In this document: positions 8,136 through 15,669 of the stretch, one piece after another | How positions within the stretch are numbered: the stretch's first letter is position 1 | Layout: each line of letters opens with the position of its first letter | From: Planctomycetota bacterium | GTDB lineage: Bacteria; Planctomycetota; Phycisphaerae; Sedimentisphaerales; Anaerobacaceae | Direction: 5' to 3' | NCBI GenBank assembly: GCA_019456255.1 | Contig: VRUG01000005.1 | Span: forward strand, 62,001 to 126,000 | DNA length: 64,000 bases | Translations under genes and position numbers: made by a program | The notes under the pieces: model-generated | The model's input: the letters and a program-made list of their open reading frames with translations, nothing else | Database searches by the model: none | Told to the model about the DNA's origin: nothing

Positions 8136-8251
8136 TGTGGAAGCGTGAAAAAGGTGGAGGGATTTTGTGTTATTAGTCGATAGTGAGTTTTGCGGGGGCA
8201 AAGCGTATTGTTGCCTGACGGGAGAATTGACAATTAATTGGGGGTCTTGCT

Positions 8252-8746
8252 ATGGAACAGCATGTCCATATCAGCGAGTCGTTAAGAAATGATGCTACGG
8301 AGTTCGGTGATTTTTTGACGGCATTTTCGTTTAAGAAAACGAAGGGGGGTATCAGTATCAATATCGTTGGTTGCATGGAACTTCTGGAGCTTAAGGAGCG
8401 GGCTGACTGTATACGCGGTGTTATCTATCTGCATCGTCAGACTGTTCCTGTGATAGACTTGCAGAAGAAACTTGGCTTGGGAGCTACTAAGATTAGCAGT
8501 GAGGGCTGTATATTGTTGACGGAAGGGAGGAGCGGCGATGATTGTCAGGTTGGTATCATCGTTGAAGATATGGCAGATGTGTTGGCGATTGTTGGCAAGG
8601 ATGTTGAGGAATTGCGAAGCAGGGCGTCGAATCATTATGACTGCAGCAGTTCTGCGACGAGGAAGTATTTTAATCTTGCTGACGCGTTGATGGACATGGA
8701 CGAGATAATCGACGAGATCAAGCTGGAAGAATTTCAGGGCACGTAG
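8252..8746 (+). CDS. CheW-like chemotaxis coupling protein (orphan)
   Basis: 164 residues. A CheW fold covers most of the protein: FKKTKGGISINIVGCMELLEL, IRGVIYLHRQTVPVIDLQKKLG, a regulatory-strand segment QVGIIVEDMADVLAI and a final strand. The central 'RGxixxxgxxxPviDL' motif is the family signature. CheW normally links chemoreceptors to CheA, but no chemotaxis gene is nearby. The first 22 residues are an extra N-terminal extension of no recognised type. About 115 bp of gene-free sequence separates it from the cupin gene. Confidence 0.85.
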   Translation: MEQHVHISESLRNDATEFGDFLTAFSFKKTKGGISINIVGCMELLELKERADCIRGVIYLHRQTVPVIDLQKKLGLGATKISSEGCILLTEGRSGDDCQVGIIVEDMADVLAIVGKDVEELRSRASNHYDCSSSATRKYFNLADALMDMDEIIDEIKLEEFQGT

Positions 8747-8752
8747 GGCTTG

Positions 8753-8954
8753 TTATTGTGCGTTTGCGGCGAAGAGCTGGGGTTGATAGGTGGAGTTTTC
8801 CCAGTTTTCGGGGTACGCGTTTTGTGTGTCAGTGAGTTTGGTTTGGCTATCGGTGTGTGTGTTTAGAGTCTTAGCTGTTTGTTTGGTTTCGCTGCACCCA
8901 ATACAGAACAGTAACATCATAGATGGACAGAAAAAAAACAATCTTCCGTCTCAT
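8753..8954 (-). CDS. Small lipoprotein, apparently frameshifted at a T8 tract
   Basis: The reading frame ending at 8753 codes ...MMLLFCIGCSETKQ and about 45 polar residues, with a lipobox FCIGC, but lacks a usable start. In the next frame an ATG at 8954, seven bases after GAGAGGG, reads MRRKIVFF and then hits the wrong frame at a run of eight T (minus strand; 8931-8938). Removing one T joins the two into MRRKIVFFCPSMMLLFCIGC, a complete lipoprotein signal. So the gene is either phase-variable, corrected by polymerase slippage, broken, or misread at the homopolymer. The mature part is Thr/Asn/Gln-rich with no known domain. Confidence 0.6.
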
Positions 8955-9126
8955 ATTCATACCCTCTCAATCCGTCTTGCATTTCGCTGGGGCTATGTAA
9001 GGCCTATTATACCATGGGTATTATAGGGAATACTATTGTGGGAATTACGTATTTTCAGGTAAAATTTTGAATAAAATCCGAGAAAACGTCGGGCAAATAA
9101 GCGATTTGTTGCGAAAAAAGTTTTTT

Positions 9127-9723
9127 TCAGGCAGTTTTGTCTAGGCCGAGTGTTGCGACTTTTTTTACGAGGTCCACGATATTGTCGACCTTGAGTTTGT
9201 GCATGATATGACTTCGGTGTACTTCCACCGTTCTTACTGAGCGGTGAAGGGAATTAGCGATTTGTTTACTTGTTTGGCTGTTGAGGATGAGTCTTAGTAC
9301 GGTCATTTCTGTTTTTGTCAGAATGGAGTCGTGGGAATTGGAGAATTCGGTTTGGTCTATTGCTGACTGCACGAGTTTTATGAAGTCATCCCAGTCGAAC
9401 GGTTTTTCGATGAAGTCTACGGCCCCTGCTTTTACGGCTTTTACTGCCATTGGTACGTCTCCGAAACTTGTCATTAGAAGTACGGGCAACCATGGAATAT
9501 TTTTCTTTACCTCGATCATAAGTTGAATTCCGTCTTTGTCGGGCATCTTGACATCGGTGATGAGCAGCTTGCATGTTTTCGGGCTGATTTGCTTTAGGCA
9601 TTGTTTTGCATTGCTAAAGCATTGGCATTGATGTCCTGCCTTTTCGAGGTGGAGACAGACCGCATCAAGTATGCAGGAATCGTCATCAACAATGAAAACT
9701 TTTGTTTTGGATTTAGCTGCCAT
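9127..9723 (-). CDS. FixJ/NarL-type response regulator
   Basis: 198 residues. The receiver domain occupies residues about 7-122: acidic pocket Asp13-Asp15, phosphorylation site Asp57 in LLITDVKMPD, Thr/Ser in LLMTSFG and Lys in IEKPFDW. A LuxR-type helix-turn-helix follows (LTKTEMTVLRLIL ... SKQIANSLHRSVRTVEVHRSHIMHKL). No histidine kinase is in the window. The gene lies 54 bp beyond acsE on the same strand and has its own candidate promoter, so it may regulate the Wood-Ljungdahl cluster or be an independent gene. Confidence 0.9.
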   Translation of the reverse strand: MAAKSKTKVFIVDDDSCILDAVCLHLEKAGHQCQCFSNAKQCLKQISPKTCKLLITDVKMPDKDGIQLMIEVKKNIPWLPVLLMTSFGDVPMAVKAVKAGAVDFIEKPFDWDDFIKLVQSAIDQTEFSNSHDSILTKTEMTVLRLILNSQTSKQIANSLHRSVRTVEVHRSHIMHKLKVDNIVDLVKKVATLGLDKTA

Positions 9724-9729
9724 ATCTCT

Positions 9730-9758
9730 ATTATAACTTATGTTTGCTGTGTTGTCCA
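9730..9758 (-). promoter_or_regulatory. Promoter for the response regulator
   Basis: On the minus strand TGGACA (9753-9758), 17-bp spacer, TATAAT (9730-9735). The expected transcription start falls at about 9723, which is the first base of the start codon, so the mRNA would be leaderless or nearly so. Confidence 0.5.
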
Positions 9759-9777
9759 GTGTCGCTAAAGGCTTGTA

Positions 9778-10596
9778 TTAAGAGGCTTTATAGGCTTTTA
9801 GGTAGCTGTCAGAGTAAAGCTGTTTGTTCATCAGCATCTCTGCGGTGGCGACAACGTTCATTAGTTTTTTGTCGAGTACATCCACGATAGCAGAATCCAT
9901 ACCATGTGCCATTGCCATAGCAAGGAATGTTCTGTTTATAAGGCTTCTTTCGGAAGCACCCTGTGAGAGGTTCGAGAGTCCCATTGTCATATGTGGAGTC
10001 GGGTCGGAGAGGTATTTAATCTGGTCGACGGCAGCGAGGATGTTTCCCGGCTGAATCTGAGCGTTGGGGACTTTTACCGGCAGGATGATGGGGTCGATGA
10101 ATAGCCTTTGTATGTCGAAGTTTTTTTCCATAGCTTTTTGCACGATTTCAGCGGCGATAGCAACGCGAGTGTCGATGTCCTGGGGGACGCCGTTTTTGTC
10201 CATTGTAAGTGCAATGATGTTTACTTTTGGTCCAGCTTGATTTGCCATTTCGATAAACTTGTCGAGAATTTCGTCATCGTTCTTTTTGTTTAGAGGTGTG
10301 GAGTTTAGCATTCCGCCGTTGTCAGCGTTAAGAACTTTCAGGCCAGCTTCGATGACATCAGGTTTTTGAGAGTCGAGGCAGATGGGTGTCGAGCAAACTT
10401 CCTGAATAGCTTCGACGAGCCACTGTATAGTTCCCTGCTGGTCGGCGGCAGCGGTACCGACATTGACGTCGAGATAGCTTGCGCCCAATTCGGTTTGCTT
10501 TGTGGCGAGATCCTGAATGACTTTTTTATCCTTGTCTGCGATGGCTTGCTTTACATCGCTGAACATTCCGTTAATTCTTTCTCCAATTAAAATCAT
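9778..10596 (-). CDS. acsE: Methyltetrahydrofolate:corrinoid protein methyltransferase
   Basis: 272 residues, the usual size. It starts MILIGERINGMF, as in AcsE/MeTr enzymes, and has the pterin-binding TIM-barrel features of the family: DVNVGT, ICLDSQKPDVIEAGLKV, LNSTPLNKK, LFIDPIILPV and TMGLSNLSQGASERSLINRTFL. The enzyme passes the methyl group of CH3-THF to the cobalt of the corrinoid iron-sulfur protein AcsCD. A strong AAAGGAAGG site lies 7 bases before the ATG. It is the last metabolic gene of the cluster, 28 bp after acsD. Confidence 0.95.
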   Translation of the reverse strand: MILIGERINGMFSDVKQAIADKDKKVIQDLATKQTELGASYLDVNVGTAAADQQGTIQWLVEAIQEVCSTPICLDSQKPDVIEAGLKVLNADNGGMLNSTPLNKKNDDEILDKFIEMANQAGPKVNIIALTMDKNGVPQDIDTRVAIAAEIVQKAMEKNFDIQRLFIDPIILPVKVPNAQIQPGNILAAVDQIKYLSDPTPHMTMGLSNLSQGASERSLINRTFLAMAMAHGMDSAIVDVLDKKLMNVVATAEMLMNKQLYSDSYLKAYKAS

Positions 10597-10624
10597 GTTT
10601 CGACCTTCCTTTAGTTAGTTTGAA

Positions 10625-11581
10625 TTATTTCCAAATTTGATTAATGAAATTTTTGACAGCTTTTACGGCTCTTGGGTGTCTCATTCTGATGATGTCTGCG
10701 CCAGCTTGCAGGAGGCAGACAGCGGTAGTTGCTTCCCAGATAGGTCCTCTATCCTGGGCGGCTCCCCACTCTGGAGCGTCGACAGTTTTAGCTTCTTTTG
10801 CGCGCCATGCTTCGAATCCGACATCGCAAATCATCGGCATTGCCATCATCTTATCGCCTGAGAGGGCGGCTAATCGCTGGCGTTCCTGAATTGAATAGGC
10901 GTATTCGATGCCGTAACCGAGTGCTCCTGTTGACTGGAAGGTGACAATTTTTTCAAGTGGGAATCCCATGTCTGAGGTTAGTATGTTGACCTGCTTTGCG
11001 ATGTTGATGTCGAGCGGAGCAGCGGTGATTAGGTGGTGACCGTCAGCTAAGGCGATAGCTGTGAGAGCTTTGTAGTTGTCTTCTTCGACAGTTCCGACGA
11101 GACAGTTTTCACCTTTTGCAGCCTCGCTAACTTTCGGCATTACCAGATTATCTTTTTCGTTGTTTCCGCAACCCCATAGAATAAGCGGAACCCCGACAGC
11201 CTCGAGGATTTGTTTTGTTACGTTTTCGGCATGTTCGGCATCTTTGTCCTGAGTATCCGGGTGTATTCCTTCGAATTTGAGGCAGATCAAATCGGCCCCG
11301 AATTCATCGATACATTTTTTTGCCCATTGTGCGGGGTTGTCGAGTACATCTCCGTACGGCTCGGCAAGAATGTCAGGCCAGTCTTCGGGTTTTACGTCGA
11401 GTACGTCCATAGCGATGACGGGTTTTTCGCCTGCATCGCCTGGCGAACCGGCATAGACAACATTTTTAGCACCTCCTACAGTTATCGTAGAAGTACGCGT
11501 TCCGCCTTGTTCTTTTGTCGCTCCGAGAGTGACTTTGTTTACAGCGCCAACAAAAGATTCTGCAAGATCAGGAATCGGCAT
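10625..11581 (-). CDS. acsD: Corrinoid/iron-sulfur protein small subunit
   Basis: 318 residues, matching CdhD/AcsD. A TIM-barrel protein with GGAKNVVYAGSPGDAGEKPVIAMDV, CIDEFGADLICLKFEG, VPLILWGCGNNEKD, ITSDMGFPLEKIVTFQSTGALGYGIEY and a final IIRMRHPRAVKAVKNFI. With AcsC it forms the corrinoid protein that carries the methyl group between AcsE and acetyl-CoA synthase. The start has a clear GGAGG. It lies between cooC and acsE. Confidence 0.95.
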   Translation of the reverse strand: MPIPDLAESFVGAVNKVTLGATKEQGGTRTSTITVGGAKNVVYAGSPGDAGEKPVIAMDVLDVKPEDWPDILAEPYGDVLDNPAQWAKKCIDEFGADLICLKFEGIHPDTQDKDAEHAENVTKQILEAVGVPLILWGCGNNEKDNLVMPKVSEAAKGENCLVGTVEEDNYKALTAIALADGHHLITAAPLDINIAKQVNILTSDMGFPLEKIVTFQSTGALGYGIEYAYSIQERQRLAALSGDKMMAMPMICDVGFEAWRAKEAKTVDAPEWGAAQDRGPIWEATTAVCLLQAGADIIRMRHPRAVKAVKNFINQIWK

Positions 11582-11610
11582 TTCAAATCCTCCATTAATA
11601 TTAAAGTTAA

Positions 11611-12357
11611 TCAGATTTTAATAAGATTTAGTTTTTGCTCAAGTATTTTTTGTACCGCTTTGAAAGCTGGCGTATTTGTATCAAGCTGGGGGACAGTGAC
11701 GCCCTGGGCAGAGGCATTGAAAATCGCCTCGTCGTAGGGTATTGTCCCGAAAGTTTCGATACCGTCTATTTCTTTATGGTTTTCGGTTCTGTTCCAGATG
11801 ACACCGGTTTTTTTTACGATAATGGGCAGCGTTTTTACAAGAGCTGAAATTCTCTTTGCGGTCATCTCTCCGATAGGTGTGTGGTCGGCGACGATGAAGA
11901 GCCAATCGATATTGTTTGTGGTTCTTCTGGAGAGGTGTTCCATTCCTGCTTCGTTGTCGATGATGACGAAATCATAGGATTTATTTAGTTTGTCCATGAA
12001 TTGTCGGAGCAGATTGTTTGCGGCGCAATAGCAAGAAGGGCCCTCGGGTTGTCCCATAGTCAGCAGGTCGAAGCCTTTTGCTTCGGTGATGGCCTGCTGG
12101 ATGCCGTACTCGAAAGTTCTTGCTTTGTCCATTCCGGTATTGTCCGGTTTTTTTTGTTTTGCCTGTTCGCGAAGCTGGGAGATGGTGCCTTCGACATCGG
12201 TGCCCATAGTCATTGCAAGGCAGGCGTTCGGGTCGGCGTCGATGGCGAGAACTGAGCCTGACTTTGCCGATTGATTAATTAACGTTTGTATAATCATGGC
12301 GGCAATTGTAGTTTTGCCTGAGCCGCCTTTACCACTAATAGCAATAGTTGTAGCCAT
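11611..12357 (-). CDS. cooC: CooC-type nickel-insertion ATPase (CODH/ACS maturation)
   Basis: 248 residues. A deviant Walker A (GKGGSGKTT, residues 8-16) of the MinD/SIMIBI class is followed by AIDADPNACLAM and VIIDNEAGMEHLSRRT. A Cys-x-Cys pair (PSCYCAAN, about residue 112) matches the dimer-bridging, metal-binding motif of CooC. These ATPases load nickel into carbon monoxide dehydrogenase or acetyl-CoA synthase. A second paralogue sits upstream of cooS in the same cluster, so the two may serve different enzymes (CODH versus ACS). It lies 9 bp after the activator gene. Confidence 0.9.
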   Translation of the reverse strand: MATTIAISGKGGSGKTTIAAMIIQTLINQSAKSGSVLAIDADPNACLAMTMGTDVEGTISQLREQAKQKKPDNTGMDKARTFEYGIQQAITEAKGFDLLTMGQPEGPSCYCAANNLLRQFMDKLNKSYDFVIIDNEAGMEHLSRRTTNNIDWLFIVADHTPIGEMTAKRISALVKTLPIIVKKTGVIWNRTENHKEIDGIETFGTIPYDEAIFNASAQGVTVPQLDTNTPAFKAVQKILEQKLNLIKI

Positions 12358-12366
12358 GTTAACCTC

Positions 12367-14289
12367 TTAAATTTTACTCTTTAGTTTTATGTCAACAGAT
12401 GGGAACAGAGAAAGGTCCGTGTGGGGCAGGAAACTTGCTCTGATAAATTCTTCCATATAATTTTGATGACTCATTAAGTCCATATACGTCATGTTGTGGG
12501 CAATTTGTTCGGCAGTTTCGAGTGCCTGCTGACTTAACAGGACGGTTTTTGCACCAGCGATAGCGGTGTTGCCGACAAACTGAATTTTTTCTATCGGTAC
12601 ATCCGGGAGCATTCCGATTGTGACAGCTTGTTTTGTGTCGAGGAAATTTCCGAATCCACCGGCAAGGAAAACAGTGTCAATGTCTTCGGTTTTTGTTTGG
12701 GTCGAATGCATTAGTACGCGGATGGAGGCAAAGACGCCTGCTTTTGAGCGGATGAGGTTGTCGATGTCAGCTTGTGTGATGACGATTTCCTGATGGTCGT
12801 CGGTGGGTGGTACGAGCTGATATTGTTTGCCGTCTTCACCTTCGGAGAGTTTTTGTCCCAGATCTGTATTGAATTTTCCGGTCCTGTCTATGATGTTGTG
12901 TGTGAGTAATTCAGCGAGAGTATCGAGAAGACCCGAGCCGCAGATTCCGATTGGGTGCGAGTCGCCGATAGTTTTGTAGTCAATTGTGCCATCCGGCAGG
13001 ACTTTTAGTTTTTCGATTGCACCGGCACCAGCTCTCATTCCGTGTCTTACGCCGCTGCCTTCAAATGCGGGGCCTGCAGAGCTTGAAGCACAGACGATCC
13101 AGTCCTTGTTTCCAAGTACGACTTCGCCGTTTGTTCCGATATCGACGAGCAGTGAGATGCCTTCTTTTGTATAGAGGCGAGTTGCGAGGACACCGGCAAC
13201 GATGTCACTACCTACATAAGCGGCGACGCCTGGCAGGCAGTACAGGAGTCCTCTTTTGTTTATTTGTATGCCAGCTTCTGCGGCACGAATCGGAGGTACG
13301 AAACCGGCGGAGGCGACGTATGGTTCTCGTCGTATTCTCGTTGAGTCGAGATTTAATAAGAAATGTATCATTGCAGTGTTGCCTGCACAGACGCACGCGA
13401 TAATATTTTGAAGGTCTGTTTTTTGTCTTGAAGCGAGAGTGACAATCAAATCATTTACATCGTGGACGATACGGTTTTGCAGTTCGTCGAAGGCGTTGTT
13501 TTCTTCGCCGTAAATGATTCTTCGGATGTAATCTTCTCCGAAATTTATTTGGCTGTTATATGTCGCTTCGGTATCAATAGTCTCGGCGGTAGTGAGGTCG
13601 ATAAGGTGCGCGACGACTGTTGTTGTTCCGAGGTCGATAGCAACGGCGTAGTTTTTCCGGCATTGGTTACCGGCTTGTATTTCGATGACCTCTGTTGTTC
13701 CTCCACGTCGGCCTATGGTGACGGTGACTTTGTAGTCAGAGTCTTTCAGGAGGTGGGAGAGTTTTTGCAGGACGCGAAAACCAGTTTGTATTATAGGCGC
13801 ATCGACTTGCTCACGAATAGCGAGGTATAGTCTTTCGTGGTCGGCGGTATGGTCGCTGACGCTTGGCGGTGACATTTCGAGATAGAGCTTTTGTACGAGC
13901 GGGTTTAGGTTGAAGGTGTCGGTCTGGACCTTGCCGGTCAATTTTCCGAATCTGCTTGCATCGCTATCGATTAGTATCTGTCCTACATCGAGAGAATGCC
14001 ACTTTGGAACAGTGACGGTCATATCGGAAAGAATTTTTGTTTGGCAGGCGAGAACGATATTTTCGTTAATTTCTTCGGGAGTGAGCAGTGTTGTTGGTCT
14101 GCTTTTAAAATCACCATCGTCGACTACGACCTTACATTTTCCGCAGTATCCGTCGCCGCCGCAAATACTGCTGACGTATATTCCGACTTTATGTGCAGCA
14201 TCGAGCAGGGTGGTACCGGAATTGACTTCTGATTTTAGCCCGCTCGGCTCAAATCGTATGACGCATTTTTTTGTTTTAGGCTTTGCCAC
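12367..14289 (-). CDS. acsV: Reductive activator of the corrinoid protein (RACo-like)
   Basis: 640 residues; GTG start overlapping the acsC stop by one base. The N-terminal ferredoxin domain has the [2Fe-2S] Cys pattern CGGDGYCGKC (Cys43, 49, 52) plus LACQT. The C-terminal half is an ASKHA ATPase domain (DUF4445): AIDLGTTTVVAHL, LLVDIGTNGEVVLG, SSAGPAFEGSGVRHGMRAG and FLAGGFGNFLD. Known RACo proteins use ATP to reduce inactive Co(II) of the corrinoid protein to Co(I). Its position right after acsC fits that role. The alternative, another corrinoid system activator, is less likely in this operon. Confidence 0.92.
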   Translation of the reverse strand: MAKPKTKKCVIRFEPSGLKSEVNSGTTLLDAAHKVGIYVSSICGGDGYCGKCKVVVDDGDFKSRPTTLLTPEEINENIVLACQTKILSDMTVTVPKWHSLDVGQILIDSDASRFGKLTGKVQTDTFNLNPLVQKLYLEMSPPSVSDHTADHERLYLAIREQVDAPIIQTGFRVLQKLSHLLKDSDYKVTVTIGRRGGTTEVIEIQAGNQCRKNYAVAIDLGTTTVVAHLIDLTTAETIDTEATYNSQINFGEDYIRRIIYGEENNAFDELQNRIVHDVNDLIVTLASRQKTDLQNIIACVCAGNTAMIHFLLNLDSTRIRREPYVASAGFVPPIRAAEAGIQINKRGLLYCLPGVAAYVGSDIVAGVLATRLYTKEGISLLVDIGTNGEVVLGNKDWIVCASSSAGPAFEGSGVRHGMRAGAGAIEKLKVLPDGTIDYKTIGDSHPIGICGSGLLDTLAELLTHNIIDRTGKFNTDLGQKLSEGEDGKQYQLVPPTDDHQEIVITQADIDNLIRSKAGVFASIRVLMHSTQTKTEDIDTVFLAGGFGNFLDTKQAVTIGMLPDVPIEKIQFVGNTAIAGAKTVLLSQQALETAEQIAHNMTYMDLMSHQNYMEEFIRASFLPHTDLSLFPSVDIKLKSKI

Positions 14290-15626
14290 TATTTCCAGAC
14301 TTCCTGTAGATATTTAGGTAGCATAGAAGATTCTCTCGGCCCGACCAAGATTTCCCATCCTGTGGCTTCTTCGAGTTTTCCGCTCATGACGGCGACATAG
14401 CCCGGGATGATAAGTTTTCGGTGTTTGACCATATCTTCTACGCCGTATTTTGCGATGGCGTCTGCGACAACTTTTTCGTTTAGCTTGTCACCGGAGTACG
14501 CGGTTAGTACGCTTGTTCCTTCGGTGTCGACGACGATAATGTATGCCGGTACGCGGCTTGACTCGACGTCGGATTCAACGGTGTAATATGTCAACGAGAA
14601 GTTTGTAGTGAAGATGACCGGCGAATTTTCGTTCGGTTCTCCGATGGCGTAGACTTTCGGGTCGACCTGTATCGGTTTTTGCGGGTCGCTGTAGACGTTC
14701 ATTATGACGGTGAGCATAGTCAGTACAGCGGCGTGGTCTGTAGTGTCAATGACGACGATGCCGGAATATTTACAGATGAGACTTGTCGCGGAAGTGACCT
14801 GAGCGTCGGTGTCGGTGTCTGTGACAAATGACATTGTTGGGAAGCCTAATGGTCTAAAGACTTTTTTTAGTGAGAGTACGCGTAGTTGCGAAAGGCTGAA
14901 GAGTAATTCCTGCAGTGCCTTGCCGTCGAGATTCAGTACGATGTCATTTACGCCCTGGGCCTTGATTTTTTCTGTAAGTTCGGCGAGGGCTTCGATGGAA
15001 TCGGCTTTTGCCACGATTGGACAATTATTTTCTTTTGCGATTTTTGCCATGTCATCAGCGTTGTCGGCTGATGCGGATGCGATAAGGGGTACGGCGGCTG
15101 CGGTCTTTGCGACTGCGGCAGCCATAGCTGAAGGAGAATCGGAGCAAAGGATGATGGCCAAGTCGCTTGAGTCATTAACTGCGGCAGCGGCATTAGCGAA
15201 AGAGTCATCTGAACCACTTTCATTGATGATTGCGACAGCGTTAGCCTGGATATGGAGCCCGATTCTTTCGAATTTCAGTGAGTTTATATCATCGATGCGT
15301 TTTTTCAGGTCATCGCCCGCGAGTTTGTCAGAGAGTGTGACCGCTATAATTGTTGGGCTATAGAATTTTTCTTCGTGCCTGAACATAACGGTTTCCTGTC
15401 CAAGCTGAACCTCGCTGTCACCGGTGCCGAATTTAACCGACCTCATTGGGGGCTCTGCTGCTGCGGCGAGAGTTTCGGTTGCCTCATCAGAGACGCATGG
15501 GCAGTCTTCGAGTTTTGCTTTTTTCTGTGCAAGCTGCATAGCGAAAGCCAGACAGGTAGGCATGCCGCATTTTTTGCAATTCGTTTTTGGTAGCAGTTTG
15601 AAGATATCTAATCCTGTTAGTGCCAT
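14289..15626 (-). CDS. acsC: Corrinoid/iron-sulfur protein large subunit
   Basis: 445 residues, the usual length. The N-terminal [4Fe-4S] segment reads NCKKCGMPTC (Cys17, 20, 25) followed by LEDCP. A TIM-barrel middle and a C-terminal corrinoid-binding region follow (TNFSLTYYTVESDVESSRVPAYIIVVDTEG, HRKLIIPGYVAVMSGKLEEATGWEILVGPRE). With AcsD it shuttles the methyl group to AcsB. Alanine-rich stretches around residues 140-210 explain long shadow frames on the other strand. Confidence 0.95.
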   Translation of the reverse strand: MALTGLDIFKLLPKTNCKKCGMPTCLAFAMQLAQKKAKLEDCPCVSDEATETLAAAAEPPMRSVKFGTGDSEVQLGQETVMFRHEEKFYSPTIIAVTLSDKLAGDDLKKRIDDINSLKFERIGLHIQANAVAIINESGSDDSFANAAAAVNDSSDLAIILCSDSPSAMAAAVAKTAAAVPLIASASADNADDMAKIAKENNCPIVAKADSIEALAELTEKIKAQGVNDIVLNLDGKALQELLFSLSQLRVLSLKKVFRPLGFPTMSFVTDTDTDAQVTSATSLICKYSGIVVIDTTDHAAVLTMLTVIMNVYSDPQKPIQVDPKVYAIGEPNENSPVIFTTNFSLTYYTVESDVESSRVPAYIIVVDTEGTSVLTAYSGDKLNEKVVADAIAKYGVEDMVKHRKLIIPGYVAVMSGKLEEATGWEILVGPRESSMLPKYLQEVWK

Positions 15627-15669
15627 GACAATTTTCCTTTTAAAATATTTTTAATTCGCAGTTTGTTTT

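Noticed and set aside
9281-9526. Frame opposite the response regulator
   Set aside because: Shadow of the well-supported regulator.
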